DNA of 64,000 nucleotides from Montifringilla adamsi (GCA_017590115.1 JAGGNK010006559.1:6561784-6625783), one strand, 5' to 3'; shown: positions 13,845-28,000, counted from the stretch's first letter. Made by a program: numbers and translations. The notes: generated from the letters alone by a model not told the origin.

Positions 13845-15517
13845 TAGTTAATATGTGGCATGAAATGCTAACCTAAAACTTTCATAAATGGATTCCAGTC
13901 TATAACGGTCCAGTCAAGAAACTGTAGCAGCTTTACAAATCAAGTGATACTAGACTTGGGCAAGCCAAGTGATCAAAGGTACAGCCAAGCCATAGTGAAA
14001 CAAGCCAAAAAATCAGACATCGGCCAACAAGGCTGACTAAATATGTAAAGTATGAAAAAAAATAAAACACATAATAGATATGCAAGATCACTGTGGCCGC
14101 CATGAAAAGGTGCCAAAATATCCCTGCTGGCGTTGGTTCTCTTGGCCTGGATCTACAAGTGGATGCTGAGCTGGGCCCAAACAAGGCATCAAGCATGAGT
14201 CTGGCCTGCTTCTTCATTGGCTCAACAGTTCATCCTTGACAGAATGTGTGAGCTGGGTTCACTATGGAGATTGGCTTGTCCACAGGGAAAAAAGCAGAAA
14301 AGCCTGACCTGATCTCCCTCACTGCCCCTGAAATGAGGCCACCTTTCAAGGTTTCATCAAGATCACTCCCACTGATGTTATAACACTAATTTCTCTTTCT
14401 GGTTTTCTGCTGTGATCTGACTCCTGAGAGCTAATGCTCCTGAAAGCAGCCAGGTCAGCTTTCATTTGTGGTTCCTTCTCCCCTGCACAAAACATCATAG
14501 GTTTAGAGAGGTGTGGAATGTATGGTGAATGCTTCCAAAGGCCAAACGTACTCCAAATATCACATTGACACACAGGCGTTTCATTAGTATTTTTAATTTA
14601 TTTAATGAGGTTCTTCATCAAGGTCTATAGATGGCAGTAGGCTGGTTTTCTCTGAGGTATTTTGCTCAAATACTTATGCAGTAGGGCATGTGCTTTTCTC
14701 TACACAAGCTTGGATCCTCTACAGGGTCAACCCACACTAAAAGTGGCAACTAGATGCCATTCCCCAATGACTTGGGTCAAGGGTTAGGGAGGTACTCAGG
14801 GTATTTCACTACTGTATACAAAACTATTGGCCAGGTGCTTAACCATGAATACCAACAAGTAAAGAAATTTCCTATATATCAACAGAAAAGCTGAAAAGCA
14901 ACACTACAATACGACAGCTTTTGATACTTACCTGTCTCTGGAGTCTCTCAGCTTTGTGCTCCTTATATTTACAATGGCTTTTGCCGAGATAGATAAGTGA
15001 CTTAAAAATAGATAAGAGTAAAAAAATATCTGAATCAGCAGTGAAATGTTCTATGGAGTCTTTCCATTGCCACCAGTGGCTTTTTGGACCAAGGCTTTCC
15101 TGAACACTTTAAAAAAAAAAAAAAGAAAAAGGTATTCATTCAGATTTGATGCTGATATGCAAAACAAATGTTAAAGTTATTAGGATTACTTACATGATAA
15201 TTGTTTTTCTTCAGGGCAAAACAGTAATTGGAAGAAACCAGAACCATGACTGATCTTTTGGTTTGTAATTACCTTTATAGATGCACAATTGCATATTTGG
15301 CTCTGGCAATTGAAATTGTTCTATTTGCTTTTCTTTGTGCATGTTGTCTGTAATTACTGCATCTGAGCACAGAAGATGCTCTGTAGCTGTTTTGTGAGAC
15401 CAAAAGGATGATGGAGCCTGTGGTTTAGTTGCTAGATAATTTCAAAGGCATTTTGAATACAACAAAATTCCTAAGGAATTGCCTGCTTTGTTTAGTTACT
15501 TTTATTCTTCTTCTCTC

Positions 15518-15542
15518 TTTTTTTTTTTTTTTTTGTTTTTTT
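15518..15542. repeat. Poly-T tract
   Basis: Seventeen T, one G, then seven T. Confidence 0.9.
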
Positions 15543-18500
15543 GGTGTTCTTAAGGGTGTGGAGTGGGAGGAGGGATGACAAGACCATATGGGCTTATTTA
15601 CTATTCACAGAGGAGTTCAAGCACTTCTGTGCCTGCTCTAAGTATTGTGGAATGTTGCTAACAATTGTAAATAATTTTATGCTTATTTTGCAACATGCTT
15701 GAACTGCATGACTGAAACCCTTGGTTGTTTTGCTATTGTCATGAATGGATGAAAACAGAGATCTTAAACAAAAATGCGATGCTGAAGTGTACTTCCCCTT
15801 TCTTAAATCTGCAGATAGGTTCATCGGTGCCCTTCTCTGGTTTTTGGAAAACAAAGGGCTGGATGAGAAGAACTGGTCAAAACATGAGGATTATGACTAA
15901 GAACAGTCAGCATGATTGTACCATTTTTTCATTTCCCCTGTACAAAGGACAGAGAACTTTGTTCTGTGATCTGTCTCTGCACGAAACACATATAGCATAT
16001 AGTAAATTTGTTGATTGGCATACTTGCTCATATATTTTGGTTTTTGTTTAATTAGAAAGGTCCCTTTACAGCATTCTGGCATAGTAAAACAACTCCAACA
16101 CAGACATAACTTTCAAGGACTCCTGCCTGATGTCTAGACTTCTACCATATACACACACACATTCTTGTATATAAGAGAAGTGCTATGGGCTACATCCTTG
16201 CCCATTTGGCAGAAGAGGACTCTTTTCCATAAAACTAAAGGTTATATGTGCTGCTTTCAGCCAGTGGAATAAATGCCTGCAGGAACTGAGGGTCTGCACA
16301 GACTTAGCACTCTCTGCCTGCCTCCTGCAAGTGCAAGGTGACTTTTTCAGCCTTGTCTTCTGTAGTATAGATATGCATCAACATACATAACCACAATTTA
16401 AAGTAACCCCTCAAAAGTAATACAACCCAATGAACTTCACTGCTCATGCCTGTCTTCCCTGAGGAATGGTGAACAAACAGATGACACGTGCCAAATCTTA
16501 GTCACATGGGAAGCTTTCAGAAAGTGCTCAAAAGCTATGGTAAAGAGCAATATTGGAACATGAACTCAACAGGAGGAAATATTCCCTACTGCTTCTTGCT
16601 GACAGTAACCTAAACTTTTGGTCAGGACTTAGACATTTCTTTGCTGGCATCTCCCTCTTAAATGCTAATAATTTTGGTTACATACTTTATTTTCTAATAC
16701 ACACCTCTCCTTTGGTTTCATGATGGTCAAATGGGATATAAGAGGGTAAGGGCACACTCCAAGTTTTCTCCAGTGAGCTATGAGAATCTGGTCCCAGAAC
16801 TGAGTTCAACTGAATCAGACATGAGCCTCATTAACCTTGCTATTCATCATAAGCAATTCCATGGGATCAGTTGTGGTTGTTGTTTCTTCAAGAAATTTGT
16901 TTTTACAGAAGAATTTTTAGTTTCTCTTACCTCTTCACCTGGACCTTGCCTTGACACCATACCTGAAGGAAGCAAGGAAAGTGAGATGTACAACCTAGAG
17001 CTGTCACACTTCCATTTCTACCCTGCACTTTGTCTCCCTTGATATTTTGTCAATTTAGAGAATTTTCAGAAGCATTCAAAATTCTGAGGAGACATTTGAA
17101 AACCCTGAGACAACAAAGATGTGATAAAGGGAAGTCCTGTGCAGCCACAGACTGCATTTATTTCTCCCTGAAAGGTGCCTCTTTGGTGCTGTGGCAGGTG
17201 GAGAACCCCAGGCAGATGGAGCTGGGTGGAGATGCTCCAGAGAATAAGCCAGGGGATGAGTGAGGCTGGGGTGCCAGCCAGAGACAGGGGAAACAACTTG
17301 AGGGAAAGATGGGAATTTTCCCTGTGTTGTACCTCAGTAGTATCTGGCTCTGTGTTATCAGTGAAGCTTCAAATAGCTTATCTTTTGCCTGCATACGTAT
17401 GTGTTTTTCCTTCTTGCCAGCCCAACATTTCTTCATTTGAATGTGTGAATAATAATCCCCTGAGTAGATATGGGTAATATAAAATCCCCAAATATTCGGG
17501 GAAAGATCTTATCTTTTGTTGCATAGAAAGATGTCTGCAGTCTGGCTTCAATAAAGGAATAACTTAAAAGGCAGAAAAATAAGCAGCAGAACATCAGCTC
17601 TCACTTCAGTGTGTAAACTTTGGAAAGGCCACCTGTCAGATCCCTGGTGGAAAGCCGCATTTTGTTTGGCATCTGGCTGATTGCCATGATGAAATGTTGA
17701 AGTGTTTGGAAACCTGTGGAACTTTCTTCAAAAGGCACACTTCCCCTCCCCCTTTCTCTAAATAATTAAATCTTAAATGTTCTGGCTTGCAGTTAAGAAA
17801 AGATAAAACACAACGGCAGGATTCTTTCAAACACACTAGCTAATAATGTGGGGGCCTTTCGTGTTATTTATTTTAGCTTTCCCCACAAGAATTACAAAAG
17901 AAATTGCCTCAGTATCACCTTAACTTTTCATCCCAGGCAGTCACTGATTCTGATCTTGCTAACAGTGAAGTAAATCTGAAGTAACTCTGCTGAAATGTAA
18001 CCTACTTGCAGAGGGCTGCCTATTTATTCCAGTGCAAAACTGGCATGCAAACACAACTGTGATCTTTTAAGTCTTATCCTGTCATGAAGTGTATCAGTCA
18101 CTAGAAGCTGCTCCAGATTCGGGAGACTCGCAAACCACTCCTGATTTAGCCATCATGACTGAACAATGTCAGAAAACAGAACGAGACCCACAAACATCAT
18201 CTGGATGACATCTTGTCCTGTGCAAAGATAAAAATTTCACGTGAAGTCTGTTTGACAGCAGGCATATTTTGCTCTGATCACTCATTTTGACTGTTTTCCC
18301 CAGCAATACATTGTCTTTCAGAGTCCTGCTGGAAGCAAGTAATTTTATGATTCCAGCACTTTTAGGAATGCAAAGCTCCAGATTAACACCATCTGTTGTT
18401 TGAAGATAAAAGTAGAGACACTGTTGTTAGTGGCTAGTTCTTTTTGTAATTGCTGTTCTTTTAAGAAGCAGACATTATGAAGTTACTCTTTCCCCAGTAG

Positions 18501-20171
18501 ATGTATATGGGACTGCCGACAAGAGGATATACGCTCTTGAGAAGTTGAACCCAAATTTTCTCACAGCTACATGTGTTATTTAAGAAAAAAAAAAAAAATT
18601 GGTTTTATTCTCTGAAGTTTCTTGTTGGCTTTAGTGCTCACAGGCACTAAAGAATGGAGGGCCTACAGTCACCCCTGGCCTTGATGCAGACTGGGCTGCC
18701 AACATTCTGCCTTCTCCCACTAACATGTCTTAAAGCAAAGCTTGAGAAGTCAGACTGCAGTGTTTCTGCCAGAATGGTAGTGCCTACAGATGACACCATG
18801 TGCTGCTGAAACATCCCCCACTGTTTCCAGCATGTGTTATGCACACCATATAAGGGGGCAAGTGTTGCTCCTTCTAGGGATCTAACTCGTCTTGCATGTA
18901 GGAGCTGGAAGAGTTCAGGGACAAGTCAGCTCAGTGATCTTGTCTTGCATGCTGGTTAGTAGACCTAAAGAGGGAAATGAATTTGCCACAGGTAAAGGAG
19001 CACTGCCAGAACCAGGAACATGACTGTAACTGTGCACTGGCAGCATTTTGGCCTAAACTCAAAAAAAAACCTGTCAAAGGCTTCCATACACTGCCCAGCT
19101 ACAGCTGGGAATTAGCACAGGACAAGGACCAAAAGGCATTTTGGGTGCAAGCACACAGTTCAGACAGTAAGGCAGTTTAGCTTACCCTATAGCTGTGCTG
19201 TGCTTGTTGGCCTCAGGGCAAAGAGCAGCTGAGCAGAGACGGCTCATTTCATTCACCACCTTGGGACAAGACCAGCACCCAATGACTGGATGCCTGTTAC
19301 AGGGTCACTTTTGGGATGCATGATGTATTTCCTACTGGATCCCATGATGTACAAGTCAGGCTCGCTGCCATTATCCCTTGACTCTGGCACAACCTAGTTT
19401 AATAACAATATCAGTACTATTTGAGACGCAGGCAGTTGAAGATACAGGTAATCAGATGGTAATCACTAAATTCAGCTTGCAGGAAATGGTGTTGTCTTTA
19501 CTGACACATGCTGAATTTCATCCAGGAATTTTGGTGTCCTTAACAAACCCTGTCTCATATATTTTGATGAAAATCTGGAGGTTTTATATTTTAATATCTA
19601 AGCTTGAATATTTTTTTCTGTGCTTTTAGTCAGTACAGTGGTTTAAAGAGGAGTTTTGTGCAAATAATTAGAAGTGAGAAAGTCCTCTAGGACAGGACTG
19701 GTCTTCAATATTTCAAAACTGGTGACAGTGTCATTATTTTAAAAAATCCAGCATATTTCATGGCTCCAACATTTAAAATATTTTAAATATTTTTGCATTA
19801 CAAAACTAAATCAGGAGAAAAAAATGGTACACATCTATTAATCATGAGCATATTTTTCTGATGTATTACAAAAAGCAAGAAACCACTGGAATACAGAAAA
19901 CACTGAAAAAGGTTTCACTTTAGTAAAATTTCTTGCCATGTCCTGGAATCCTTAGGCAAACACAGTGAGAGGGTTATGAGAAGCTTCTTTAAGTTAGGCC
20001 TGCAATGGTCCATCTAAAATTTCCAAAAATAAGTGCACAAGTGGCTCCTAAGTGGAACCAAAGGCGAAGTAGTTGCTGGTCACATTGCCTCATGTTGCCT
20101 CAGGGCAATCACAAGCACAAACACAGGCTGGTAGGAGACTGGATTAAGAGCAGACATGGGAAGAAAGACTT

Positions 20172-20671
20172 CACAGAATTGCAGAATCCTTAGCGTTGGA
20201 AGGGACCTCTGGAGATCATCTGGTCCAAACTCGCTGCCAAGGCAGGGTCACCTAGAGCTGGTTACACAGGGTGGGGTTTGAATGTCACCAGACAGGGAGA
20301 CTCCATGACCTGTTCCAGTGCTCTGCCACCCTCAGCATATAAAAGTTCTTCCTCATGCTGAAGTGAAATTTTGTTTCTAGTTTATGGCCATTGCTCCATG
20401 TCCTGGGCACCACTGAAAAGAATCTGGCACCACCCTCTTGGCACCTGCCTTTGAGATATTTATACCTCTTTCTTGTGCTGAGGAGCCCAGAACTGGACAC
20501 AGCACTGCAGAGGTGACATCACCAGGGCTGAGGGGCAGGATCACCTCCCTTGACCTTCTGGCCACACTCTTCCCAATGCACCCCAGGATACTACTGGCCC
20601 TCCTGGCTGTAAGGGCATTGCCAACTCCAGGTCAGTTGGTCACCCACCAAGACTTCCAGGTCCTTCTCCAA
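20172..20671 (-). mobile_element. CR1 LINE 3' fragment, minus, with internal deletion
   Basis: Starts cacagaattgcagaatcc with the ttggaagggacctctggaga block. It then follows the CR1 3' region in reverse to aagacttccaggtccttctc. Between about 20,455 and 20,475 it jumps from the block ending ...gagatatttatacc to the block starting tctttcttgtgctgaggagc, so a middle part of the consensus as I recall it is missing. It abuts a plus-strand CR1 copy at 20,682. Confidence 0.9.
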
Positions 20672-20681
20672 TAGGTCAAGC

Positions 20682-20962
20682 AGTGTGGCCAGCAGGGTGA
20701 GGAGGGGATTCTGCCCCTCTGCTCTGCTCTGGTGAGACCCCCGCCTGGAGTGCTGTGTCTTGGTCTGGACCCCTAAGGAAAGAAGAACATAGAGTTCTTG
20801 GAGTGGATTCAGAGGAGGGCCACAACAATGACCAAAGGGCTGAAACACCTCTCCTGTGAAGACAGGCTGAGAGATCTGGAATTTTTCAGCCTGGAGAAGG
20901 TTCCAGGGAAACCTAATAGCAACTTTTCAGTATCTAAAGGTAGCTTACAAGAAAGCCAGAGA
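20682..20962 (+). mobile_element. CR1 LINE fragment, plus, head-to-head with the minus copy
   Basis: Contains agtgtggccagcagggtgag, ctctgctctggtgagacccc, agaggagggccacaacaatg and gaagacaggctgagagatct. These are forward CR1 blocks from the part upstream of the 3' end. Similarity fades after about 20,962, and the CR1 3' terminus is absent. It shares about 110-120 bp of consensus with the adjacent minus copy, so the two form an inverted repeat. Confidence 0.88.
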
Positions 20963-23900
20963 ACGACAATGTGCTGTTCCCCTTTGAAGCTCCCCTGCAT
21001 TGCCCTCAGACCTTCAAAGATAAAGAGGCATCCCAATCTTCCATAGCTAGCCTTCAGGGGAATTATACTGCAACCATGTTGGGTGAAAAGCTGACAGACA
21101 GCTTAAAGGACTTTTTGCTAGAATCTGGGGACAAGCACTGTGGCATAGCCCCTGAAGCCTGCCCCTTGGTGAAAAGAACAACTAAAATCCCTTAGAAGCT
21201 GTGTAAGGGTATTTTCACGCAAAGATTTTTTTCTCCAGAGCCTCTTCCTGTGGGTTTAAACTACAATGGGGATAGTTCAGACCATCGTAAATGTTGATAC
21301 AATTGTAGGAAAACAAGAATCCAGTTTGCCCTTTCCTGTCAAAGAGTAATTTCTTCACTCTGAAAGTGATGACTGAGCCCCGATCCAAAGAAATCCTGAA
21401 TGCTCAGCTATTCATGTTAAGGAGCAAAACAAAACCCAAAATCCCCCTTTTATTCTGCCATAGCGTTTTGGTAACTTTTCAACATGCTGTCATCTGGTGA
21501 CAACAAAGACCTCATATCTACTTTCAAAAGCCTTCCTTTTGACCTTGTACTAATTAGAGTACATGTAAAAACAATTGCAAATTAAAATTCAGAATAATAT
21601 CTGTGTTAGCTATTTCTAAAAATAATGATGAATGGCACAAAGAAATATCAACACAACAGCTTTGCGTAAGCTGCTTGTGATTTGTAGATGTCTTTGGTTA
21701 GCCTACAAACTTGCACACATTTTTTTGACTTTTATGAGGTTATGCTTTGCTCAGATTGCTGGTCATGTGTTTAAAAGCTAATATGTTGACTTCGTTTTTA
21801 AAGTGAGCATGGGGTTTATAGCTCCAGGACATGTTTTCATCCCCATGGTACAGGGGTGCATACATGTCAGGATGTACTACTGGAAGAAAATATTTCAGAG
21901 TCATACATGGGCCTGCTGGAATTTTGTATTTTACAGAATATGCACATCCCAGCTGAGAGAGGATAATGCAAATAATGTAATTGCAATATTTGGGAATTTC
22001 CTTGGAGGTTGTATAATACTGCATCCTCTTGAGGTTCAGTGATGAGCTCTCCACATCATTTATTAAGCATGTAAGAAATGTGAGTACCTAATTCCTATTT
22101 GGATCTGGGGGAACTTGACCTCATAGAGATTTTTGGTCACCCTACAAAGATTGCTTCAGCCCCAGTTGTGTCTTGAAGCATAAGAGAGAAAATTCCTTGA
22201 AACAAAACCTGTTTCAGTCATGTGTATCCATCTCCTTGTTTCTCACTACTGTGAGAAACCAGGAGACTGTAATATTTTCAAAGTTTCATTCTCACAAGGT
22301 GTCTGTGGAATAGGCTGCTTGGTGCTAACTTTTGTGCATTTCAGTGAGCAGCCAAGATATGTTTTTCATGCGAAATTATCCTGAACAGCCTACGTGGTTA
22401 TTCAGAACGCCTGTGGGTGTGACAGGAATTGGTCTTCACTGTATGTTTCCTTCCTAAGATTTTAAATAAGGATAGCAAGATGTCTGGAAAGACTACAATG
22501 GTGAAGCAGACAATGATCCAGATCAGAAGAGCTACTTAGTAATTCACTCGTTTGGGACAGTGGGAGTTAATGGGAGCTGCGAGAGCTCAGCTCTTCAAAG
22601 GATGTACTTAGAGACCTTCTCTCATTCTTCTGTCCCACCCGTCTGGCCTATGTCCCTAGATGATAGTTATGTGAGAGGGACCCAGGGGTGTATGGAGCCT
22701 GGAAGCTGGTGATGGTCCTTGAAAAAAATTCATCTGTCCTTTCCTGTCTGGAGCCTGCTCTGCATGGTCTGAAGGCCAAACATCAGTTGTTAGGGCAGCA
22801 AAAAATGTGCTTACCTGCTTTCATGAGCCACCATGAATGGGGATTTGCTGACAAGCTACTTAGGAACAAGCAGGAAGCCTTAGCTCATTTACCCTTGAAC
22901 AGGTCAACAGCAGACCTGTACACATGGTAAGGGACTTGCAATGATGCAACACGCCCCTTTCCTGTCAGGTGAATAGAGAGATGGAATATCATCTTTCATT
23001 TGATGCAGCAAGAGACAGTACAGGTAGCTAGAAGCAGCATGAATCATGATCTCAAAGAAGAGCAATGTTACCCTGAGGATGTAACTTACTGTTAGCTTTT
23101 GTGGTACCATCTGGTAAGCAGACTGGAATCAGTCTATCTTAGATGCTTTTTACTCACAGTACAGGCCAGCACTGCAACACAGCAATAAGCCAAGCCTTTC
23201 TGACCTCAGCTTATGCCCAGAAGCACTTGGTGAGCCTCACCTTCTTCTAGCCTCACTGGCATAACTACAGACACCCTTCCTATTCTCATAAGAGTGAGGC
23301 TGAGGTTGGGAGAAGATTGCTCATGGTCCTCAGTACGTTCTCTGGTGTTAGTCAGTGACAAAATGCCTCCCAATGGGAATGTAAGAAACAACCCAACTTG
23401 CCCAGCACAGTGTCCTGCAACTCACTGCTGAATAGGACACAGATGGAAACAGTCAGTTTGTCAAATGAAGCTGACCACATTCCATAGGACTTTTCTAGCC
23501 CCCACAGGTGGACACCCAGGCTGTATGCACAGCCCAGCTCTTATGCCAAAATTTCTTCAGTTCTTTGACTCCACAGATAAAGCAATCTTCAAGAATAAAG
23601 ACTTTCAGATAATGGTCTCCACTTCAGATGGTGTTAATTTATATACCCTTAGCAGGTCATGCCCACAGTACAGAGGTGGGTTGAGGACAACTACAGTAGA
23701 AATAAGGTGAACAGCACCCAAAAAGTGGCATTTAGTAACTAGACAGCCCTGATGCAAAGAGATTGAAGTTTAAAATAAGAAGTTTGTGATGGAGAAAGAC
23801 AGACACCAGAGAGAAACAGAGTACCTGGGCTATCTGTTCTTTCCACACCACTCAATTTTTGTATTTTGCTTCTCTGACATAATGCTGCTCTGGATTCTGC

Positions 23901-24186
23901 TTTCTCTGGCAAATCATCAGTATGGAAACTCCTCTTCATTTTTTCAGGAACTAAACTTCCCAGCCTTCATTCTTCACATCCAAAATATATGCATACACAT
24001 GTTTAAACGCTTGCTTTTTTATTATAGAAATACTTTTTTTTTCCCATATTTTGTCTGTATTTGATCATGAAGGAAATCCTATAACAATTTACACAATACA
24101 GGATCCTATTCAGTGCTGGAACACTTGTATCCAAGCCAGCTGTCCCAAGTGCACTTCCATTATTGAAAATAATTACCTAATTTTGT

Positions 24187-24239
24187 CTCACTAATAGAAA
24201 GCATATAACTTTGCTCACCAGTAGAAAGCATATAACTTC
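24187..24239. repeat. 27-bp tandem duplication
   Basis: The segment ctcactaatagaaagcatat (24,187-24,212 in full) recurs as ctcaccagtagaaagcatat (24,214-24,239), offset by 27 bp. The core tagaaagcatataactt is identical in both. Confidence 0.85.
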
Positions 24240-24828
24240 TACAAGTGATATTCCCTAAAGCTTCACCTTCTTCCCTTTTATTTTACAGTTCTGATTCACA
24301 GATTTCTCATTTCAGTTTTCTTTCATTTAGCATTCTTTCATTACTCATGCTGAAACTGTAAAATGAAGGGCCCAGTTACAGCACTAGGTTTTATGACTTC
24401 TTGTGTGTATATGACTGGAATGTGTGTATAAAACCATAAATGAATACATAAAGAGATCAAGTTAAACATGGTACCTCCACTGGATTGCTTCTCCTCTTTG
24501 CAGTTATTTCCACTTGCATATAGCTTTGTCAGGCTTGGAGTGCAAAGGTTAAATCTTGCTTGGAGAGCTTTAAATTACATCTTTCTGAACACTGAAGTGC
24601 TTGACATTGCAATTCAATTTTCTTCAACAAAGGTTTTCGTTTGTTTGTTTTGGTAATACACCAAGTCTTTCCTGTGAAAGTCAGTTCAACATTCATATTA
24701 TAAAAACACCTGTAAGCTCAGAGCTAGAACTAAAATGCTGTTGGGCCTAATTGCACTAACTGCTCTCTAAACATACATGTCCTTGTCCCAAACCTACAAG
24801 ATATGACAAATATAAACAGCTGGGTAAG

Positions 24829-24871
24829 AAAAAAAAAAAAAAACAAAACCAAAAACAAACAAACCCAAAAA
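24829..24871. repeat. A-rich simple repeat
   Basis: A run of about 15 A followed by caaaacc/caaac-type units. Confidence 0.85.
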
Positions 24872-25039
24872 GCCAAAATAGAATAGGATATTCCCAGTTC
24901 TTAGGAATCAGTACTCAAAATTCTTTATTCATTTATCCATAATTCAGGTGGAAGAGGATGCTTAGGGGAAGAATGTAAGAATAGTGCAATTACAGAATGA
25001 CCTTCCCATTGCTTTACCTCCCAGATTCCAGTACTAATT

Positions 25040-25086
25040 TGAAGGTCCCTTCCAACCTAGAAATTCTGTGATTTTGTGTGATGCTG
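25040..25086 (+). mobile_element. Very short CR1 3' terminus
   Basis: gaaggtcccttccaacctag followed by aaattctgtgattttgtgtg is the last ~45 bp of a CR1 element in forward orientation, including its terminal repeat. Nothing upstream is recognisable as CR1. Confidence 0.75.
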
Positions 25087-28000
25087 TAATTTGTTTAGGG
25101 GCTCCTTAAGTCACAGGCTGAATCTACATTGTTGTGTTTAGCCATGTTGCATCAGCTGTTTTTCCATGAATCTGTCTTAATTATTTTACAAAAGTAATTT
25201 TGGGCTCCAGAGCATCCTGTGACAATGAGTTCCCCATTTTAATTATTTGCAGAAAACATATTTAATTTTGTTTGCTTTGAACTGCTTGTCTCATAACTTA
25301 ATTAGCTGCCAATAAATTCTTACAGTTAATTGTTCCCTATTTATTTTCTCTGAAGCAAGTCACTTAGTATCATGAGACCCTGCTACAACTCTCTACTGTG
25401 TGCCTTAGTTTCAGCTAGCCTGAATGATTCTCTATTGTTACTAACTTAATCACCTCATCCTTCAGTTCCTTCCCAGCTCATTTAATGAACTGCATGAGTC
25501 AGTATAGCTCCTCATAAGGGTCTTACTGGTAACTTCTTTCAAATGAACAAGCCAACTATTTACTCTTACCCTTTATTTTCTAAAAAATTAATAATCTATG
25601 TGACCACTCCCATGACAGTTTAGTTTCTTTAAGCATTTTTGTTAAAAGATGTCAAATTCTTGATAAAATCACTGTATCAATTGAATCAATGTTACTTATA
25701 AGTTCAGTGACTGGATCAAAGAACTGAAATAGATTTATAAGATAGCACTTTTCCTCTAGAAGGCTTTACTCTCCTCTTCAAGTCTTTCCTAGATACATCA
25801 TAATTATCCATATGTGCACTAACTCTGGGGTTTTTTTTCTATTTTCCATTGTATTTATTACCTTGTATTTCTCTCGTGCTTGGGCTGATTTCAGCAATAT
25901 ATCATGCACCACAGCTCAGTCATAGCCTTCACAGTGAGCTCCTCTGGACCATTTAGGTAAACACCACATGGTCCTGATTAACAATTATTGTGTGGTTTGC
26001 ATTTTTGTCTAGGCACAAAAATCCTTGTATCAACACTTCAGTTTGAGATAACTCTTTGGACTCTTCCTGTGTAAAGGACAGTCCTGGTATAGGAAACTCC
26101 ATAAACTTCTCTGCAATTAACAGTGAAGCCTTGGCATCAACATTAGGTTTACACATAGATAATTTTTCAGGCTCACTGATTCTCTGGCATGTGTCCTGCT
26201 TTTGGTGTTTGAAAAGTTTCTATTATTAGTTTTTTAATACCTTTGGTAAATTGCGTGCTTTGTATTGGCCTTCCTTTATCTTGCCAATGTTTATGATTTC
26301 TTCTATTTTCCTCTTAAAAATAACCCCCCGTTCTGAAGAATGCAATATCACACCTGTTAGCTTTTGTTGTTGTTGTTTTAGCTGCATTGGTTTCTTTGTT
26401 TACTGACTGAAAATTTTTAACTGGTAGAAAATATTTAATCTTTCAATATAGTGACCCTAAACCTTCTTCTTGCTCTCATTCTCTCAAGTGTTAACTTACC
26501 CTGTTAGTTACTCCACCTGATTAGCTTTGCCTTATCTTTCACTGGCTTTTCTAAGATTCAGCGCCAAGGGTCTGCATTTCAGAATCTTTCTGAATTAACA
26601 TTTTGTGAATCAGCTCCTCACTCATCAGGCCTAATCCAAGAGCTTCACCTCTTTGGATCTTTCATTATTTTTTTCAAATTGCTACTATTTTCATTATTTA
26701 TAATATAGCTCAGCCTCCTCTTGTGGGATATTTACCTCATCTGCAGTAGGGTGACTGAAATTCCCAGTTAGTATAGCATTTTTACCCTGACAGCTTCTCA
26801 TACCTTCAAGAGTCAGTGGGAGTTTCTAAGATTCTGAATGCATTTTTTTCCTACAATCTCAGTTCTCTCCAGGTGCTACAGAGCATAAGCTGTCTACTCC
26901 TGTCTAGTGTATTTTCATGTTTATTACATTCAGCAAAGTTTGAGGAAAAGAAGCTCTTCAGCTGTGTCTCCAAATACAGTAGCAACCTTATTCCATGGAT
27001 TCTGGTATCCTGCCTTAAAGAATGTGCAGTTCAGGATCCCAGACTAGGGAGAGGCCCTGTGCAGTACTTCAGATGAAAGAATTCTTCTTACAGATCTACT
27101 GCAACATAATCAGAGCCAAATTATTGTAGATTTCTACATCAACCCTGAAACTGGTGAATTTTTCAATGTCTTTGTGCTAGAACAGGTTTTATGAATATAT
27201 CCAAGAAACATTCCAAAGCAGATTACAGTAATCTTAAAGAAGGTCTTATATGAATATAAGAGTCTTGGCAATGGACATTAAGCTTAAAAATAGCAACCCA
27301 CAAGTCTTAAATTATTGTTTCTTTTTGCACCTGAACCTTGAAGTTATGGTAAGACTTAATGTTCGATTTATAAAAAGAGGACACATCATTTGACAAGACT
27401 ATCAATCATAGATATCTCACACCTTTAATAACTTTGTGTGAGTGGTGAAAAGCAATGACTCATTTACTTCTTGGCACAGTACAGCTTCCTGTCTCAGTGT
27501 CACAGTCAGAGATGAAGGGAGAAAATTCAAAATATCTAAAAATACAAACTTAGGAAAGTGGGAAGAGAAATATGTAAAGACACTATTTCTGAAAGATAAT
27601 AGAATGGAAGTTTCCTCACATATGTGGATCTAAACTACTACAGATCTAAATGGGGAAAATCAAACAAAAGTATTTTATTAACTGTTAAATTGAAAGCAAA
27701 TGGACCATCTTAAGGAATTATTTTTACCATATGGTGCCAGCTGTAACTTTATATTCTTCCTTCTCCCCTTTCTGCATATAGTAAGCCATACCTAGCTCTT
27801 CACTTTTTAATATTGTTTAATACCAGAAAGAAGTAAATGCCAAAATGGCCTACTTCTATTGATGTTATTCATTCCCAATAAGTTAAGTTTTCATTTCAGG
27901 TACAGAGCAATGATTGCACATCTGTTTTCTGTGGCTGTTTCTGTGGCTGATGCATCTGCACAAACTGCAGTGAAAAAGGGGGTATGCACAGTGCTAAATT

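Larger units (their letters stand above)
10167..20171. other. Intergenic, no gene recognised
   Basis: No coding exon, RNA gene or recognisable large repeat is seen. It contains a microsatellite at 13,809 and a T-tract at 15,518. Complex, repeat-free stretches at about 15,130-15,420 and 17,600-18,380 are candidates for conserved non-coding elements. Confidence 0.55.

Noticed and set aside
20438..20848. Pair of ORFs on opposite strands with related peptides
   Set aside because: The similarity is explained by the two inverted CR1 copies, not by a gene duplication.
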